A stretch of DNA of 64,000 nt from Vibrio scophthalmi LMG 19158. Its GTDB lineage: Bacteria > Pseudomonadota > Gammaproteobacteria > Enterobacterales > Vibrionaceae. The translations under genes were made by a program, and so were the position numbers. Of this stretch, positions 26,404 to 36,797 are shown one piece after another. How positions within the stretch are numbered: position 1 is the first letter of the stretch; the number at the start of each line of letters is the position of its first letter. The notes under the pieces are model-generated. The model saw nothing but the letters and a program-made list of their open reading frames with translations. It was not told the origin of the DNA and searched no databases. The stretch is from contig NZ_AFWE01000144.1 of assembly GCF_000222585.1 (NCBI RefSeq), positions 1 to 64,000 on the forward strand. The letters run 5' to 3'.

Positions 26404-27573
26404 ATGCTAGAAATACTCTTCTTGTTATTGCCAATTGCCGCCGCTTACGGCTGGTATATGGGTAATCGTAGCGCCCAGCAAGACAAGCAGAAACACTCGA
26501 ATCAAATATCCCGCCAGTATGTGATGGGTCTTAACCTGCTGTTATCAGATCAGTCTGATAAGGCTGTTGATCACTTTATCGAACTACTTCAAGTGGATGA
26601 CGACACCATTGATACTCACTTGGCGTTGGGTAACTTGTTTCGCTCGCGTGGTGAAGTAGACCGTGCGATTCGCATTCACCAAAATCTCATCTCTCGTTCT
26701 GGTTTGACGATCGATCAAAAAAATATTGCTTTGCAGCAGTTGGCTAAAGACTACATGGCCTCAGGTTTTCTTGACCGTGCTGAAAAAATCTTCGAGCAGT
26801 TGGTTGAAGAGCCGGATCATCGTGAAGCGGCACTGCAGCAGTTAGTCGCAATCTACCAGCAGACACGAGAATGGCATAAGGCGACGCATTATGCTCAGTT
26901 GTTGGTGAAATTAGGCCGTAAACGCATGCGTAGCAGCATTGCTCACTTCTATTGTGAAATGGCAATGCAAGATCAAGCTGAAGGCGACCGTCAAGAGGCG
27001 ATTACTCATTTCAAACGCGCTCTCAATGAAGATCCTAAATGTGTGCGAGCCAGTATCGCATTAGGTAAGTTATATCTTGAGAGTGAAGACTATCTGCACA
27101 CCATCAAATATCTTACGACGGTGATTGAGCAAGATATCGATTTCATTAGTGAAGTGCTGCCAACGTTAGCTGACTGTTACCATCATCTGGGACAAGAAGA
27201 TGAGTTGCTTGAGTTCTTACGTCAATGTATCGCCAGCAAAGCTGGTGTATCTGCCGAATTGATGTTGGCACAACTTGTCGCTCAGCATGAAGGGCCAGGT
27301 GCAGCTCAAGAGCTATTAACTCGCCAGTTAGTTAAGAACCCAACCATGAAGGGCTTCTTCCGCTTGATGGATTACCACTTGATCAATGCTGAAGAAGGGC
27401 GAGCGAAAGAGAGTTTGGCTACCTTACAAAAGCTTGTGGGCGAACAACTTAAAGTTAAACCGCATTATCGATGCCGTAAATGTGGTTTCTCAACCCACTC
27501 AATGTATTGGCACTGTCCTTCATGTAAGGGCTGGGGCACGATTAAGCCAATCCGCGGATTGGATGGCGAATAA
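26404..27573 (+). CDS. lapB: LPS assembly protein B (LapB)
   Basis: 389-residue protein (formerly YciM) that regulates lipopolysaccharide synthesis by promoting LpxC turnover with FtsH. An N-terminal membrane helix (residues 1-18, EILFLLLPIAAAYGWYMG) is followed by about eight TPR-like repeats (residues 35-320), for example AVDHFIELLQVDDDTIDTH. The C-terminal rubredoxin-like metal site has four Cys in CRKCG and CPSCKGWG. It is complete and follows lapA as in other gammaproteobacteria. Confidence 0.96.
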   Translation: MLEILFLLLPIAAAYGWYMGNRSAQQDKQKHSNQISRQYVMGLNLLLSDQSDKAVDHFIELLQVDDDTIDTHLALGNLFRSRGEVDRAIRIHQNLISRSGLTIDQKNIALQQLAKDYMASGFLDRAEKIFEQLVEEPDHREAALQQLVAIYQQTREWHKATHYAQLLVKLGRKRMRSSIAHFYCEMAMQDQAEGDRQEAITHFKRALNEDPKCVRASIALGKLYLESEDYLHTIKYLTTVIEQDIDFISEVLPTLADCYHHLGQEDELLEFLRQCIASKAGVSAELMLAQLVAQHEGPGAAQELLTRQLVKNPTMKGFFRLMDYHLINAEEGRAKESLATLQKLVGEQLKVKPHYRCRKCGFSTHSMYWHCPSCKGWGTIKPIRGLDGE

Positions 27574-27582
27574 TGGATTTTA

Positions 27583-27613
27583 ATGCAGCTAATTTATTAG
27601 CTGCATTTTTTTA
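27583..27613 (+). terminator. Terminator after lapB
   Basis: ATGCAGCTAA (27583-27592) and TTAGCTGCAT (27597-27606) form a perfect 10-bp stem around TTTA, followed by six further T's. Confidence 0.9.
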
Positions 27614-27658
27614 AATAAAAAACGTTTAAGCACAATAATAAGTTAATTAGGAGATGAA

Positions 27659-28354
27659 ATGATCGACCAAAAAGTCATCGTAGCACTGGATTATGACAAC
27701 CAAGCGGACGCATTTGCCTTTGTAGATCGTATTGACCCTGCGTCATGCCGTCTGAAAGTAGGCAAAGAAATGTTTACGCTGTTTGGTCCTGATTTCGTCA
27801 AAGAGCTGCATAAGCGCGGCTTCTCTGTTTTCCTTGATCTGAAATTCCACGATATCCCAAACACTTGTTCGAAGGCAGTACGTGCCGCAGCAGAGATGGG
27901 TGTATGGATGGTTAACGTACACGCCAGTGGTGGTGAGCGTATGATGGCTGCGTCGCGTGAAATCCTCGGGCCGTATGGCAAAGATCGTCCGCTACTCATT
28001 GGTGTGACGGTATTAACCAGTATGGAGCAAAGTGACCTTGCGGGCATCGGTTTAGATATGGCACCAAAAGATCAAGTGATTCGTCTTGCAAGCTTAACCA
28101 AGAATGCCGGTTTGGATGGTGTGGTTTGTTCAGCGCATGAATCGTCGATGCTGAAAGCAGAGCTAGGCCAAGAGTTCAAATTGATCACTCCGGGCATTCG
28201 CCCTGCAGGCTCAGAACAAGGCGATCAGCGCCGTATCATGACGCCAGTAGAAGCGATTCAAGCCGGCTCTGATTACCTTGTTATTGGTCGTCCTATCACG
28301 CAAGCTATCAATCCAGCACAAGTTTTGGCTGAGATTAACGCGACACTAGCGTAA
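27659..28354 (+). CDS. pyrF: Orotidine-5'-phosphate decarboxylase
   Basis: 231-residue enzyme that converts OMP to UMP, the last step of pyrimidine synthesis. The catalytic DxKxxD signature is present as [10 protein letters not shown] (residues 60-69). The length and the C-terminal GRPI phosphate-binding segment are normal. GGAGA lies upstream of the ATG. It follows lapAB, the standard order, but with its own terminator-flanked unit. Confidence 0.97.
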   Translation: MIDQKVIVALDYDNQADAFAFVDRIDPASCRLKVGKEMFTLFGPDFVKELHKRGFSVFLDLKFHDIPNTCSKAVRAAAEMGVWMVNVHASGGERMMAASREILGPYGKDRPLLIGVTVLTSMEQSDLAGIGLDMAPKDQVIRLASLTKNAGLDGVVCSAHESSMLKAELGQEFKLITPGIRPAGSEQGDQRRIMTPVEAIQAGSDYLVIGRPITQAINPAQVLAEINATLA

Positions 28355-28388
28355 TTGTACTGGCACTTAGCGAGATTAGATTGAAAAG

Positions 28389-28416
28389 AGGTCAGCGAGA
28401 GCTGGCCTTTTGTTTT
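28389..28416 (+). terminator. Terminator after pyrF
   Basis: AGGTCAGC (28389-28396) pairs with GCTGGCCT (28401-28408, one G-T pair) around a GAGA tetraloop, then TTTTGTTTT. Confidence 0.85.
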
Positions 28417-28448
28417 ATCGGCTCTCTAAAACTCTTATTTGAAATGAT

Positions 28449-28472
28449 AAAAAAAGGCCGCGGATGCGACCT
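28449..28472 (-). terminator. Terminator of the 28507-29271 gene
   Basis: On the minus strand AGGTCGC pairs with GCGGCCT (28466-28472 with 28455-28461) around ATCC and runs into seven T's. Confidence 0.85.
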
Positions 28473-28506
28473 TTGGTATGAGCTATTGAGAATAGTAGGG
28501 CAGTGT

Positions 28507-29271
28507 TTACCACTTCTTCTTTTCACCGAATAGAACGTCCATATCTTCTTCACGCTCTTTGTCAGCGATTTGCTGCAATTCGGTTGCGCTTTGATTCTGA
28601 CGGCGCTTTTCAATCTCATCATACATAGTTTGCAGCTTTTCACGCGCTGTAGCTGAGTAAGCATCATTTTTGGTTGCTAGGACATCTAAGCCTTTACGCA
28701 ACAATTGAATCGCCGTGCCAGGTTGACCACGAACAATCGCATCTTTGGAACGCTTTACTACGTTTTCGATGTTAATGCGTACTTGAATGCCTTCAAGGCG
28801 CGCATTTTCGGCGACGTATGCTTCGGTATCAAAGCGGCCTTTGTTGTGTTCATTACGTACGGTGTCACGTAGACGTTTAACCAATTTCAGCATCACAATC
28901 GCTTGTTTATCGCTGCTTGGAACTTTGAATGCAGCGCTTTCGCCACCTTGAAAATTCGTTTTCAGGTTTTCGATCTGCTGCTTTACGTGTTCGACCCTTT
29001 GCTCAAGTTGCTTATTCTTTGGATCCAGCTCATGCATGTTTTGCACAGCGTCAAGAATACGGTTGTTGAGGCAAAGCAATAATTCTTTGCTGAAAGGCAT
29101 GTGATGGGCGTGGCCAATCAACTCTTCAGTGGCATCGATGATTGCAATATAGCGCGCGCTTTCTTGTTTTCTCGCCGTAGCAACTTTTGCGTTGTATTGG
29201 AGAATGATGTTGTAACCGAGAACAAGTACCAACAAGATGGCGACTAAAGCAATGATTAAACCAATATTCAT
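28507..29271 (-). CDS. Membrane-anchored coiled-coil protein, unknown role
   Basis: 254-residue protein that I do not assign to a characterised family. It has one N-terminal helix (residues 4-22, GLIIALVAILLVLVLGYNI) and a cytoplasmic-looking remainder made of charged helices. Stretches such as LEQRVEHVKQQIENL suggest coiled coil, and the C-terminus is acidic then basic (EREEDMDVLFGEKKKW). It has no enzymatic motif. It converges with pyrF across paired terminators, so it forms its own transcription unit. Confidence 0.85.
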   Translation of the reverse strand: MNIGLIIALVAILLVLVLGYNIILQYNAKVATARKQESARYIAIIDATEELIGHAHHMPFSKELLLCLNNRILDAVQNMHELDPKNKQLEQRVEHVKQQIENLKTNFQGGESAAFKVPSSDKQAIVMLKLVKRLRDTVRNEHNKGRFDTEAYVAENARLEGIQVRINIENVVKRSKDAIVRGQPGTAIQLLRKGLDVLATKNDAYSATAREKLQTMYDEIEKRRQNQSATELQQIADKEREEDMDVLFGEKKKW

Positions 29272-30597
<1,326 letters not shown>

Positions 30598-30665
30598 TTC
30601 ACTATAAAATCACGTCACTTCCCTCTAAACTTAGCGCCTCGCAACGTGGCTCATTAGAGGGAAGC

Positions 30666-31859
30666 ATGCATACTCTATTTAACTCCATCGATACATACCT
30701 TCTTCAGTATCAAGATTATTGGCGCTTTGAGCCATTTTTTGTCTCACAATATTCCGAGTTGCCTTGGCAGCAAAGTCACCCCTCTTTATGTCAATGGCTG
30801 AACACTCTTACGGATGAACAAATTGAGTTCTATAAGCAAAACCAGCAAGCACTGGTTGAAGTGGTTAGCGGTTATTTTCCCGATTTAGCTAATTTTCTGG
30901 CGCAATTGGTGGTGCCTTCGGTCACGCTGCATGGCTTGTCGCTCACGCGTGGCGTGGATAACGGCATTCCCGGGCGTAAGCTGGCGCAAATTACCGCGAT
31001 GGGTGAAGCTGCGCTGCAAAATCATCAAGCACAAGAGTGGCTGGAGTGGTGCTCTGGCAAAGGCTTCTTAGGGCGTATTTTGGCCAGTCAAAGCCAACAA
31101 AAAGTCACCAGCCTTGAGTATCAAGCGTTGCTTTGTCACTCCGGTCAGCAAGAAGCGGATAAGCAAGGGCTATCAATGACGTTTGTGCATGGTGATGCGT
31201 TGAGTGATGAGGTAAATAACGTCTTTAACTCAGAGCAGCATGCGGTTGCGCTACATGCGTGTGGTGATCTGCATGCTACTTTACTTGAGAAGGGGGTTGC
31301 CCACCATCTGTCGGCGATGACTATTTCACCATGCTGCTATCACTTAACGGCTAGCGAGCACTACCGAGCGCTCTCAACGTTAGGCCGCCATTCTGCTCTT
31401 AGACTTAACCAATCAGAACTGCGCATACCATTACAAGAGTTAGTCACGGGAGGCGAACGAGTTAAACGCCATCGTCTTTTGGAAATGAGTTATCGTTTAG
31501 GCTTGGATATATTGTTGCGACAAGAGCTTGGTTTTGCGGACTATCAACCTGTACCGAGTATTAAAAAATCACAGCTATCGGCGGGCTTTGTGCCGTTTTG
31601 CCAATGGGCTGCAGAACAGAAAGGGTTTACTTTGCCGCAATGTAATTTTGATACTTATTTACAGCAAGGCACCAAGCGCTATTGGCAAATGGAAAAATTG
31701 AGCTTAATTCAGCAGTTGTTTAAACGCGCGATTGAGTTGTGGTTGGTGCTCGATAAAGCGCTCTATCTGCAGCAAAGTGGCTATAAGGTGACTGTGAGTG
31801 AATTTTGCAGTCGCGAAGTGACGCCAAGAAATCTGCTGATCCAAGCTCAGCGTGAATGA
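30666..31859 (+). CDS. SAM-dependent methyltransferase-like protein
   Basis: 397-residue protein with a methyltransferase domain resembling the GSTCD-type (Methyltransf_32) family. The SAM-binding motif is CSGKGFLGRILA (about residues 129-140). Later motifs include ALHACGDLHATLLEKG and SPCCYHLT, typical of the family, followed by a helical C-terminal region. The substrate is unknown. It starts 68 bases after cysB on the same strand with no clear terminator between, so co-transcription is possible. It is closed by its own terminator. Confidence 0.8.
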   Translation: MHTLFNSIDTYLLQYQDYWRFEPFFVSQYSELPWQQSHPSLCQWLNTLTDEQIEFYKQNQQALVEVVSGYFPDLANFLAQLVVPSVTLHGLSLTRGVDNGIPGRKLAQITAMGEAALQNHQAQEWLEWCSGKGFLGRILASQSQQKVTSLEYQALLCHSGQQEADKQGLSMTFVHGDALSDEVNNVFNSEQHAVALHACGDLHATLLEKGVAHHLSAMTISPCCYHLTASEHYRALSTLGRHSALRLNQSELRIPLQELVTGGERVKRHRLLEMSYRLGLDILLRQELGFADYQPVPSIKKSQLSAGFVPFCQWAAEQKGFTLPQCNFDTYLQQGTKRYWQMEKLSLIQQLFKRAIELWLVLDKALYLQQSGYKVTVSEFCSREVTPRNLLIQAQRE

Positions 31860-31899
31860 TGACCCACCTAATGTGATGAAAATAACCTATTCGCAATAG

Positions 31900-31938
31900 A
31901 AAGAGAGGATAAATATAAACATTTACCTCTCTTTTTGT
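31900..31938 (+). terminator. Terminator after the methyltransferase gene
   Basis: AGAGAGG (31902-31908) pairs with CCTCTCT (31926-31932), with extra A-T pairing inside, and runs into TTTTT. Confidence 0.75.
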
Positions 31939-31973
31939 TGTTTGGATGTTAAAACTTGCTTCCAATTTGTTTT

Positions 31974-32014
31974 ACTAATTGGTAATAATTAGTGATGCGC
32001 ACAAAAAGTGTGCA
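31974..32014 (+). promoter_or_regulatory. Inverted repeat and hairpin before ABC operon
   Basis: ACTAATT (31974-31980) and AATTAGT (31987-31993) form a perfect operator-like inverted repeat with a 6-base spacer. Three bases later TGCGCAC (31996-32002) pairs with GTGTGCA (32008-32014) around AAAAA. The repeat resembles a repressor site and has some likeness to the TrpR operator half-site ACTAGTT. The regulator is unknown. Confidence 0.4.
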
Positions 32015-32089
32015 GGTATAACAAAAAATATTAGCCAGTATGATAGGCACACACAACATCCAAACCATTGCTTAAATCAAGGAGTTAAG

Positions 32090-33055
32090 ATGAAAGCAGG
32101 CAAAGTCATCGCAACCGCCGTTCTTGCGAGTGCGGCATTACTCTCTTCTCAAGGCATCTTGGCGAAAACCGCCACGGTTGCTGTTTCACAAATCGTTGAG
32201 CATCCAGCACTAGATGCAACTCGTGAAGGTCTGATTGATGGCCTGAAAGCACGCGGCTATGAGCAAGGAAAAAACCTCGAATTTGATTATAAAACCGCGC
32301 AAGGTAATCCAGCTATTGCAGTGCAGATCGCCCGTCAATTTGTCGGTGAAAGACCTGATGTGTTAGTCGGCATTGCAACACCTACAGCACAGGCTTTGGT
32401 TGCCGCCACGCGTGATATTCCGGTTGTCTTTACTGCTGTGACTGATCCTGTTGGTGCTAAATTGGTTAATCAACTTGAGCAGCCGGGTAAAAATGTCACC
32501 GGTCTGTCGGACCTGTCTCCGGTAGCCCAGCACGTAGAACTGATTAAAGAATTGCTGCCTGATGTTAAGACGATTGGTGTAGTGTACAACCCAGGTGAAG
32601 CAAATGCCGTAGCCTTGGTTAATCTACTAAAAGAAAGCGCTCAACAACATGGTCTTGAAATTGTTGAAGCGACAGCGTTGAAGAGCGCAGATGTACAATC
32701 AGCAACGCAAGTGATTGCCGCTAAATCTGACGTTATTTACGCCGCTACTGACAATACCGTTGCTAGTGCATTTGAAGGCATGATTGTCGCTGCAAACCAA
32801 TCAAAAACACCCGTGTTAGGTGGTGCTACGTCTTATGTTGAAAAGGGCGCTATCGCTGCACTTGGCTTTGATTATTACCAAGTTGGTGTGCAAACGGCCG
32901 CTTATGTAGCGGATATTCTCGAAGGTAAAGCGCCGGGGACTTTAGATGTTAAAGTTGCTAAAGGGTCGGATTTGGTGGTTAACACTCAAGTCGCGCAAGA
33001 TCTTGGTATCGACATTCCTCAGTCTGTTTTAGAGCGCGCAACCAGCGTTAAGTAA
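32090..33055 (+). CDS. ABC transporter substrate-binding protein (DUF534 type)
   Basis: 321-residue periplasmic binding protein of the ABC_sub_bind (DUF534, TrpX-like) family. I chose ATG 32090, after AAGGAG, because it gives a proper signal peptide (MKAGKVIATAVLASAALL, cut near ILAK). The in-frame start at 31979 would put 37 extra residues before it. The mature part has two lobes (PALDATREGLIDGLKARGY; VVFTAVTDPVGAKLV). The partner permease and ATPase follow. Family members bind small molecules such as aromatic amino acids; the ligand here is not visible. Confidence 0.9.
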   Translation: MKAGKVIATAVLASAALLSSQGILAKTATVAVSQIVEHPALDATREGLIDGLKARGYEQGKNLEFDYKTAQGNPAIAVQIARQFVGERPDVLVGIATPTAQALVAATRDIPVVFTAVTDPVGAKLVNQLEQPGKNVTGLSDLSPVAQHVELIKELLPDVKTIGVVYNPGEANAVALVNLLKESAQQHGLEIVEATALKSADVQSATQVIAAKSDVIYAATDNTVASAFEGMIVAANQSKTPVLGGATSYVEKGAIAALGFDYYQVGVQTAAYVADILEGKAPGTLDVKVAKGSDLVVNTQVAQDLGIDIPQSVLERATSVK

Positions 33056-33156
33056 AGCATCGCAATGATGGGGCAATACTCGTGTTGCCCATTTTGCCAA
33101 TCGAGGGTGATTTTAATCATCGTTTAGATTGGTATTAAGCAGAGAAGGGAGTTCGT

Positions 33157-34092
33157 ATGTCTGCTTTTGCATTTTTCGGTGCGCTTGAAATTGGCCTGGT
33201 TTATGGCTTGGTAGCGCTAGGCGTTTACCTAACTTTTCGCGTACTTGATTTTCCTGACCTGAGTGTTGATGGTAGTTTTCCGATGGGCGCAGCCGTTGCG
33301 GCCACTGCGATTGTTGCTGGAATCAACCCTTGGCTTGCCACTGGTATGGCAGTGATTGCTGGCGCAATGACGGGTTGGGTGACGGCTTTTTTAGCGGTTC
33401 GCTGTGGTATTTTACATCTTTTAGCTTCAATTTTGACGATGATCGCGGCGTTCTCAATTAACATTCGCATCATGGGGGGCCCGAATACACCGCTACTTGG
33501 GCAAGAAACTATTTTAACCCCGTTTGAAGCACTGGCTGATCCGGTTTACATACGTCCTTTAGTGGTCGGTGTGTTGGTGCTCATTTCTGCGTGGTTTGTC
33601 GTGCGTCTGCTAAATAGTGATTTTGGCCTTGGTCTTCGTGCGACTGGTGTGAATGCTCGCATGGTTTCCGCTCAAGGCGGTAGTACGTCTTTCTATACCT
33701 ACTTTGGCCTAGCACTTTCCAACGGTTTTGTTGGCTTTGCTGGTGCGCTATTTGCTCAAACCAATAGTTTTGCTGATGTGACTTCAGGTGTCGGTACGAT
33801 TGTGGTGGGTCTCGCCGCGGTCATCTTAGGGCAAACTCTGATCCCGGGCCGTAAAATTTGGATTGCTGTGGTCGCGGTGATTGTCGGTTCGGTACTTTAT
33901 CGACTCGCAGTTGCGTTTGCGTTGAGCTCTGGCATGTTTGGCCTTCAAGCCTCGGATCTGAATCTTGTCACGGCGGTTTTGGTTGCGCTGGCGCTGATTG
34001 CTCCAAAAGTGAGGAGTAATATGCGAGTAAAAAAGCGTAGCTCGTCCAGTGTGGCGACGACAGAAACCAAAGGATCAGGAGAAGTGGTATGA
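33157..34092 (+). CDS. ABC transporter permease
   Basis: 311-residue inner-membrane permease of the branched-chain amino-acid type (BPD_transp_2), with about eight to nine hydrophobic helices. Family traits are YGLVALGVYLTFRVLDFPDLSVDGSF near the start and the GLGLRATGVNARMVSAQGG loop near residue 155-175, which contacts the ATPase. A basic tail ends the protein. Its last bases overlap the ATPase gene by four (ATGA), so the operon is translationally coupled. Confidence 0.92.
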   Translation: MSAFAFFGALEIGLVYGLVALGVYLTFRVLDFPDLSVDGSFPMGAAVAATAIVAGINPWLATGMAVIAGAMTGWVTAFLAVRCGILHLLASILTMIAAFSINIRIMGGPNTPLLGQETILTPFEALADPVYIRPLVVGVLVLISAWFVVRLLNSDFGLGLRATGVNARMVSAQGGSTSFYTYFGLALSNGFVGFAGALFAQTNSFADVTSGVGTIVVGLAAVILGQTLIPGRKIWIAVVAVIVGSVLYRLAVAFALSSGMFGLQASDLNLVTAVLVALALIAPKVRSNMRVKKRSSSSVATTETKGSGEVV

Positions 34093-34883
34093 TTCGACTA
34101 GAAGATATTCAAGTCACTTTTAATCCGGGTACTGTTCTTGAAAACAGAGCGTTGAAAGGGATTAATTTGGAAGTGCCAGAGCATCAGTTTCTGACGGTGA
34201 TCGGCTCGAATGGTGCAGGCAAGTCGACTCTGCTTGGCGCAGTGACCGGAGAAACTCCAATTGTTGGAGGACGGGTGTTGATTGACGAGCTTAACGTTAC
34301 TCGCCAAACCGTCGCTCAACGTGCCAATCAATGTGCGCGCGTGTTTCAAGACCCTCTCGCAGGTACCTGTGGCGATCTGACGATTGAGGAGAATATGGCG
34401 CTGGCCTACATGCGTGGAAAACGTCGTGGCTGGAGTCATTCACTTTCAACCAACCGGCGTAAATTGTTCCAAGAACGGATCAGTATTCTTGGACTTGGCT
34501 TGGAAGATCGCCTTGGTGACAATATTGGTTTACTTTCTGGTGGCCAGCGTCAAGCGGTGAGCTTGGTGATGGCTACGTTATCAGAGAGTAAACTGTTGTT
34601 ACTTGACGAGCATACCGCAGCACTAGACCCACGTATGGCCGCTTTTGTGCTGGATCTGACGCGACGTATTATCAGTGAATTTAATCTCACAGTAATGATG
34701 GTCACGCACTCAATGAAAGATGCACTCGCCTGTGGTGATCGCACGGTGATGCTGCATCAGGGTGAAATTGTGTTGGATGTGACGGGTGAAGAGCGCGCCA
34801 ATATGGCAGTACCAGATTTACTGGAGATGTTCTCCAAAGTGCGCGGTGAAGAATTGGCTGATGATAGCTTGCTGTTAAGCTAA
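34089..34883 (+). CDS. ABC transporter ATP-binding protein
   Basis: 264-residue ATPase of the same uptake system. It has Walker A (GSNGAGKST, about residues 38-46), the signature LSGGQRQ (about 155), Walker B (LLLLDEH, where His replaces the usual Pro after DE) and the switch His in MMVTHSMKD. It is the last gene of the operon and is followed by a strong terminator. Confidence 0.92.
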   Translation: MIRLEDIQVTFNPGTVLENRALKGINLEVPEHQFLTVIGSNGAGKSTLLGAVTGETPIVGGRVLIDELNVTRQTVAQRANQCARVFQDPLAGTCGDLTIEENMALAYMRGKRRGWSHSLSTNRRKLFQERISILGLGLEDRLGDNIGLLSGGQRQAVSLVMATLSESKLLLLDEHTAALDPRMAAFVLDLTRRIISEFNLTVMMVTHSMKDALACGDRTVMLHQGEIVLDVTGEERANMAVPDLLEMFSKVRGEELADDSLLLS

Positions 34884-34919
34884 GCCAATCGAGTCATCAA
34901 TTCAGTTAGAACAATGAAA

Positions 34920-34957
34920 AAACCCATCATAGCGGGCGCGATGATGGGTTTCTTTTT
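34920..34957. terminator. Bidirectional terminator, ABC operon and dusC
   Basis: AACCCATCAT (34921-34930) and ATGATGGGTT (34941-34950) form a perfect 10-bp stem. T-rich DNA follows on the plus strand (TCTTTTT) and six T's on the minus strand, so it can end both convergent units. Confidence 0.88.
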
Positions 34958-34995
34958 ATCGTTAGGCATGGATTCGCTAAAACGATTTCAATGAC

Positions 34996-35946
34996 TTATG
35001 CCTGTAGACTGTCTCGGTAGTGCTTGATGCGTTCAACAATCGGCTCAGCTTTGTTGAAGGTGCGAATTTCACGGAATAAGTCTGCCGCTTCAGGGTATTG
35101 ATTACGTAAGTAAGCGAACCACTGCTTGATGCGATTTGGGTAGTACAACCCTTTATCGCCTTTCATTTCATACTGCGAGTATACCAGCATCAATTCGACC
35201 ACTTCCGACCATGGCATGATAGTCGCGTTGTGTTTGACTACGTTACCTAGGTTTGGCACGTTGAAAGCGCCACGGCACACCATCAGGGAATCGACCCCGG
35301 TCGTTTCAATACACGCTTGTCCCGCTTGGTAATCCCAAATTTCACCATTGGCAATCAGTGGAATAGAGCTACGTTGACGAATTTGGTTAATGTAATCCCA
35401 CTTAATTTCGCTGGCTTTATAACCACCTGATTTGGTACGAGCATGCACGGTAAGTTCATTCGCTCCCGCTGATTCAATCGCACTGACAATCTCAAAGCAA
35501 TCATCAGGGTTTTCCCAACCTAAACGGATTTTTGCTGTGACAGGAATAGCCGGATCAACCGCATCGCGACAGGCTTTGACGACGCTATGAATTAGCTCTG
35601 GGTGCTGTAATAACGCTGCTCCGCCTTTACTTTTGTTGACCAGCTTGGCTGGGCAACCAAAGTTCAGGTCAATACCTCGAGCGCCAAGTTCAGCCGCCAC
35701 TACCGCGTTTTCTGCCATCCAGTGTGGATCTTGTCCAAGCAATTGAATATGAACGGGCACACCCGATTTGGTTTGTGAGCCTTGATCTAATTCAGGACAA
35801 AGACGCTTAAAGACGTGTTCGGGTAAGCGCTGATCGACCACGCGCACAAACTCAGTGACACACAGATCGTAGTCATTGATGTCTGTTAAAATCTCACGCA
35901 TTAGGTGATCTAAAACGCCCTCCATAGGGCCCAAAACAACTCGCAT
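34996..35946 (-). CDS. dusC: tRNA-dihydrouridine(16) synthase DusC
   Basis: 316-residue flavin enzyme that reduces a uridine in the tRNA D-loop. The N-terminus MRVVLGPMEGVLDHLMRE is characteristic of DusC. The catalytic Cys 98 lies in NFGCPAKLVNKSKGG. FMN and tRNA contact segments (TAKIRLGW, IANGEIWD) follow. Its ribosome binding site GGAGG (35956-35960, minus strand) lies in the 3' arm of a terminator-like hairpin directly upstream, which is unusual. Confidence 0.95.
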   Translation of the reverse strand: MRVVLGPMEGVLDHLMREILTDINDYDLCVTEFVRVVDQRLPEHVFKRLCPELDQGSQTKSGVPVHIQLLGQDPHWMAENAVVAAELGARGIDLNFGCPAKLVNKSKGGAALLQHPELIHSVVKACRDAVDPAIPVTAKIRLGWENPDDCFEIVSAIESAGANELTVHARTKSGGYKASEIKWDYINQIRQRSSIPLIANGEIWDYQAGQACIETTGVDSLMVCRGAFNVPNLGNVVKHNATIMPWSEVVELMLVYSQYEMKGDKGLYYPNRIKQWFAYLRNQYPEAADLFREIRTFNKAEPIVERIKHYRDSLQA

Positions 35947-35974
35947 ACAAAAACGCCTCCAGTTAGGGAGGCGT
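35947..35974 (-). terminator. Hairpin after pilin gene containing dusC RBS
   Basis: On the minus strand ACGCCTCC (35974-35967) pairs with GGAGGCGT (35960-35953) around a 6-base loop and is followed by TTTTTGT, then the dusC ATG. It has the form of an intrinsic terminator for the upstream pilin-like gene, but its 3' arm is also the only good ribosome binding site for dusC (GGAGG, 9 bases before the ATG). Confidence 0.7.
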
Positions 35975-36036
35975 GATTTTAATGATTAATACCTTTGAAG
36001 TCACTGTTTAGTGCGATCAGCCTTTATCAAAAGGGA

Positions 36037-36606
36037 TTAGTTGCTACTAGTGGCGTTAGTACCTTGCATTGTGAACTCAAATTCACCAGTCAGAGGTGAA
36101 TACAGCATCGTCGGCATTTTCTCATCAATTTCAAATCCAGTTGTATAGTGATAAGTACATTGCTGGCTGCCGGTGTACCAAGTCGCGATATCTGTGCTAG
36201 ATGGCAAGATTGTTCCTGTCTCTCCAGAAGCACCATAGGCACGAATCGTTAAATCAACGTTCATTAGAGCTTCCCATAACTCAGCACAATCTTCGCCTGT
36301 CACCGGATAGTTAGGATGGGTAGCCGTTCCTACTGACAAGGGGAATCCAGCTTGAGATGGAAATATATCGCCTTGGCCGTAATCGACCACTTGATTTGGT
36401 GATGGTTCACCTTGCGTGAGCCACTTATTATGAAAAAGATGCACGGCATTTTCAAAACTGGCAAATGCCGCATCGGCACGAGCAAGGTGCGCATCTCTTT
36501 GATAGCTAACAAAACGAGGAAATGCGACCACCGCAAGGATCGCTAGGATCACGATGACCACCACTAGCTCGATGAGCGTAAAGCCGGATTGATTATTCTT
36601 ATTCAT
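36037..36606 (-). CDS. Type IV pilin-like protein, orphan
   Basis: 189-residue prepilin. The leader MNKNNQSG is followed by the mature N-terminus FTLIELVVVIVILAIL, with Gly at -1, Phe at +1 and the conserved Glu at +5. The rest is a globular pseudopilin or MshA-like head with two Cys pairs possible (VTGEDCAELW; GSQQCTYHY). No pilus assembly genes (ATPase, secretin, peptidase) are nearby. It is a single-gene unit between dusC and a divergent YecA-family gene. The role may be minor pilin or adhesion; I cannot say which pilus it joins. Confidence 0.88.
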   Translation of the reverse strand: MNKNNQSGFTLIELVVVIVILAILAVVAFPRFVSYQRDAHLARADAAFASFENAVHLFHNKWLTQGEPSPNQVVDYGQGDIFPSQAGFPLSVGTATHPNYPVTGEDCAELWEALMNVDLTIRAYGASGETGTILPSSTDIATWYTGSQQCTYHYTTGFEIDEKMPTMLYSPLTGEFEFTMQGTNATSSN

Positions 36607-36797
36607 AGTATTTTCGCAGCAAGATATAAATGTAAATATTTGTTTCAGATAAATGATGCGCCAGTTTTTGAGAAAACAAAAGTCAAGCTTGTGTAAAATT
36701 TATTCAATTCAGCTGAGGTTCATCTGCGTTTGCTAGGCTTGCTAATCAGTGACCGAAGAACGTCGGCAAGGTATAATCATCGGCTACGAATTTTAGA

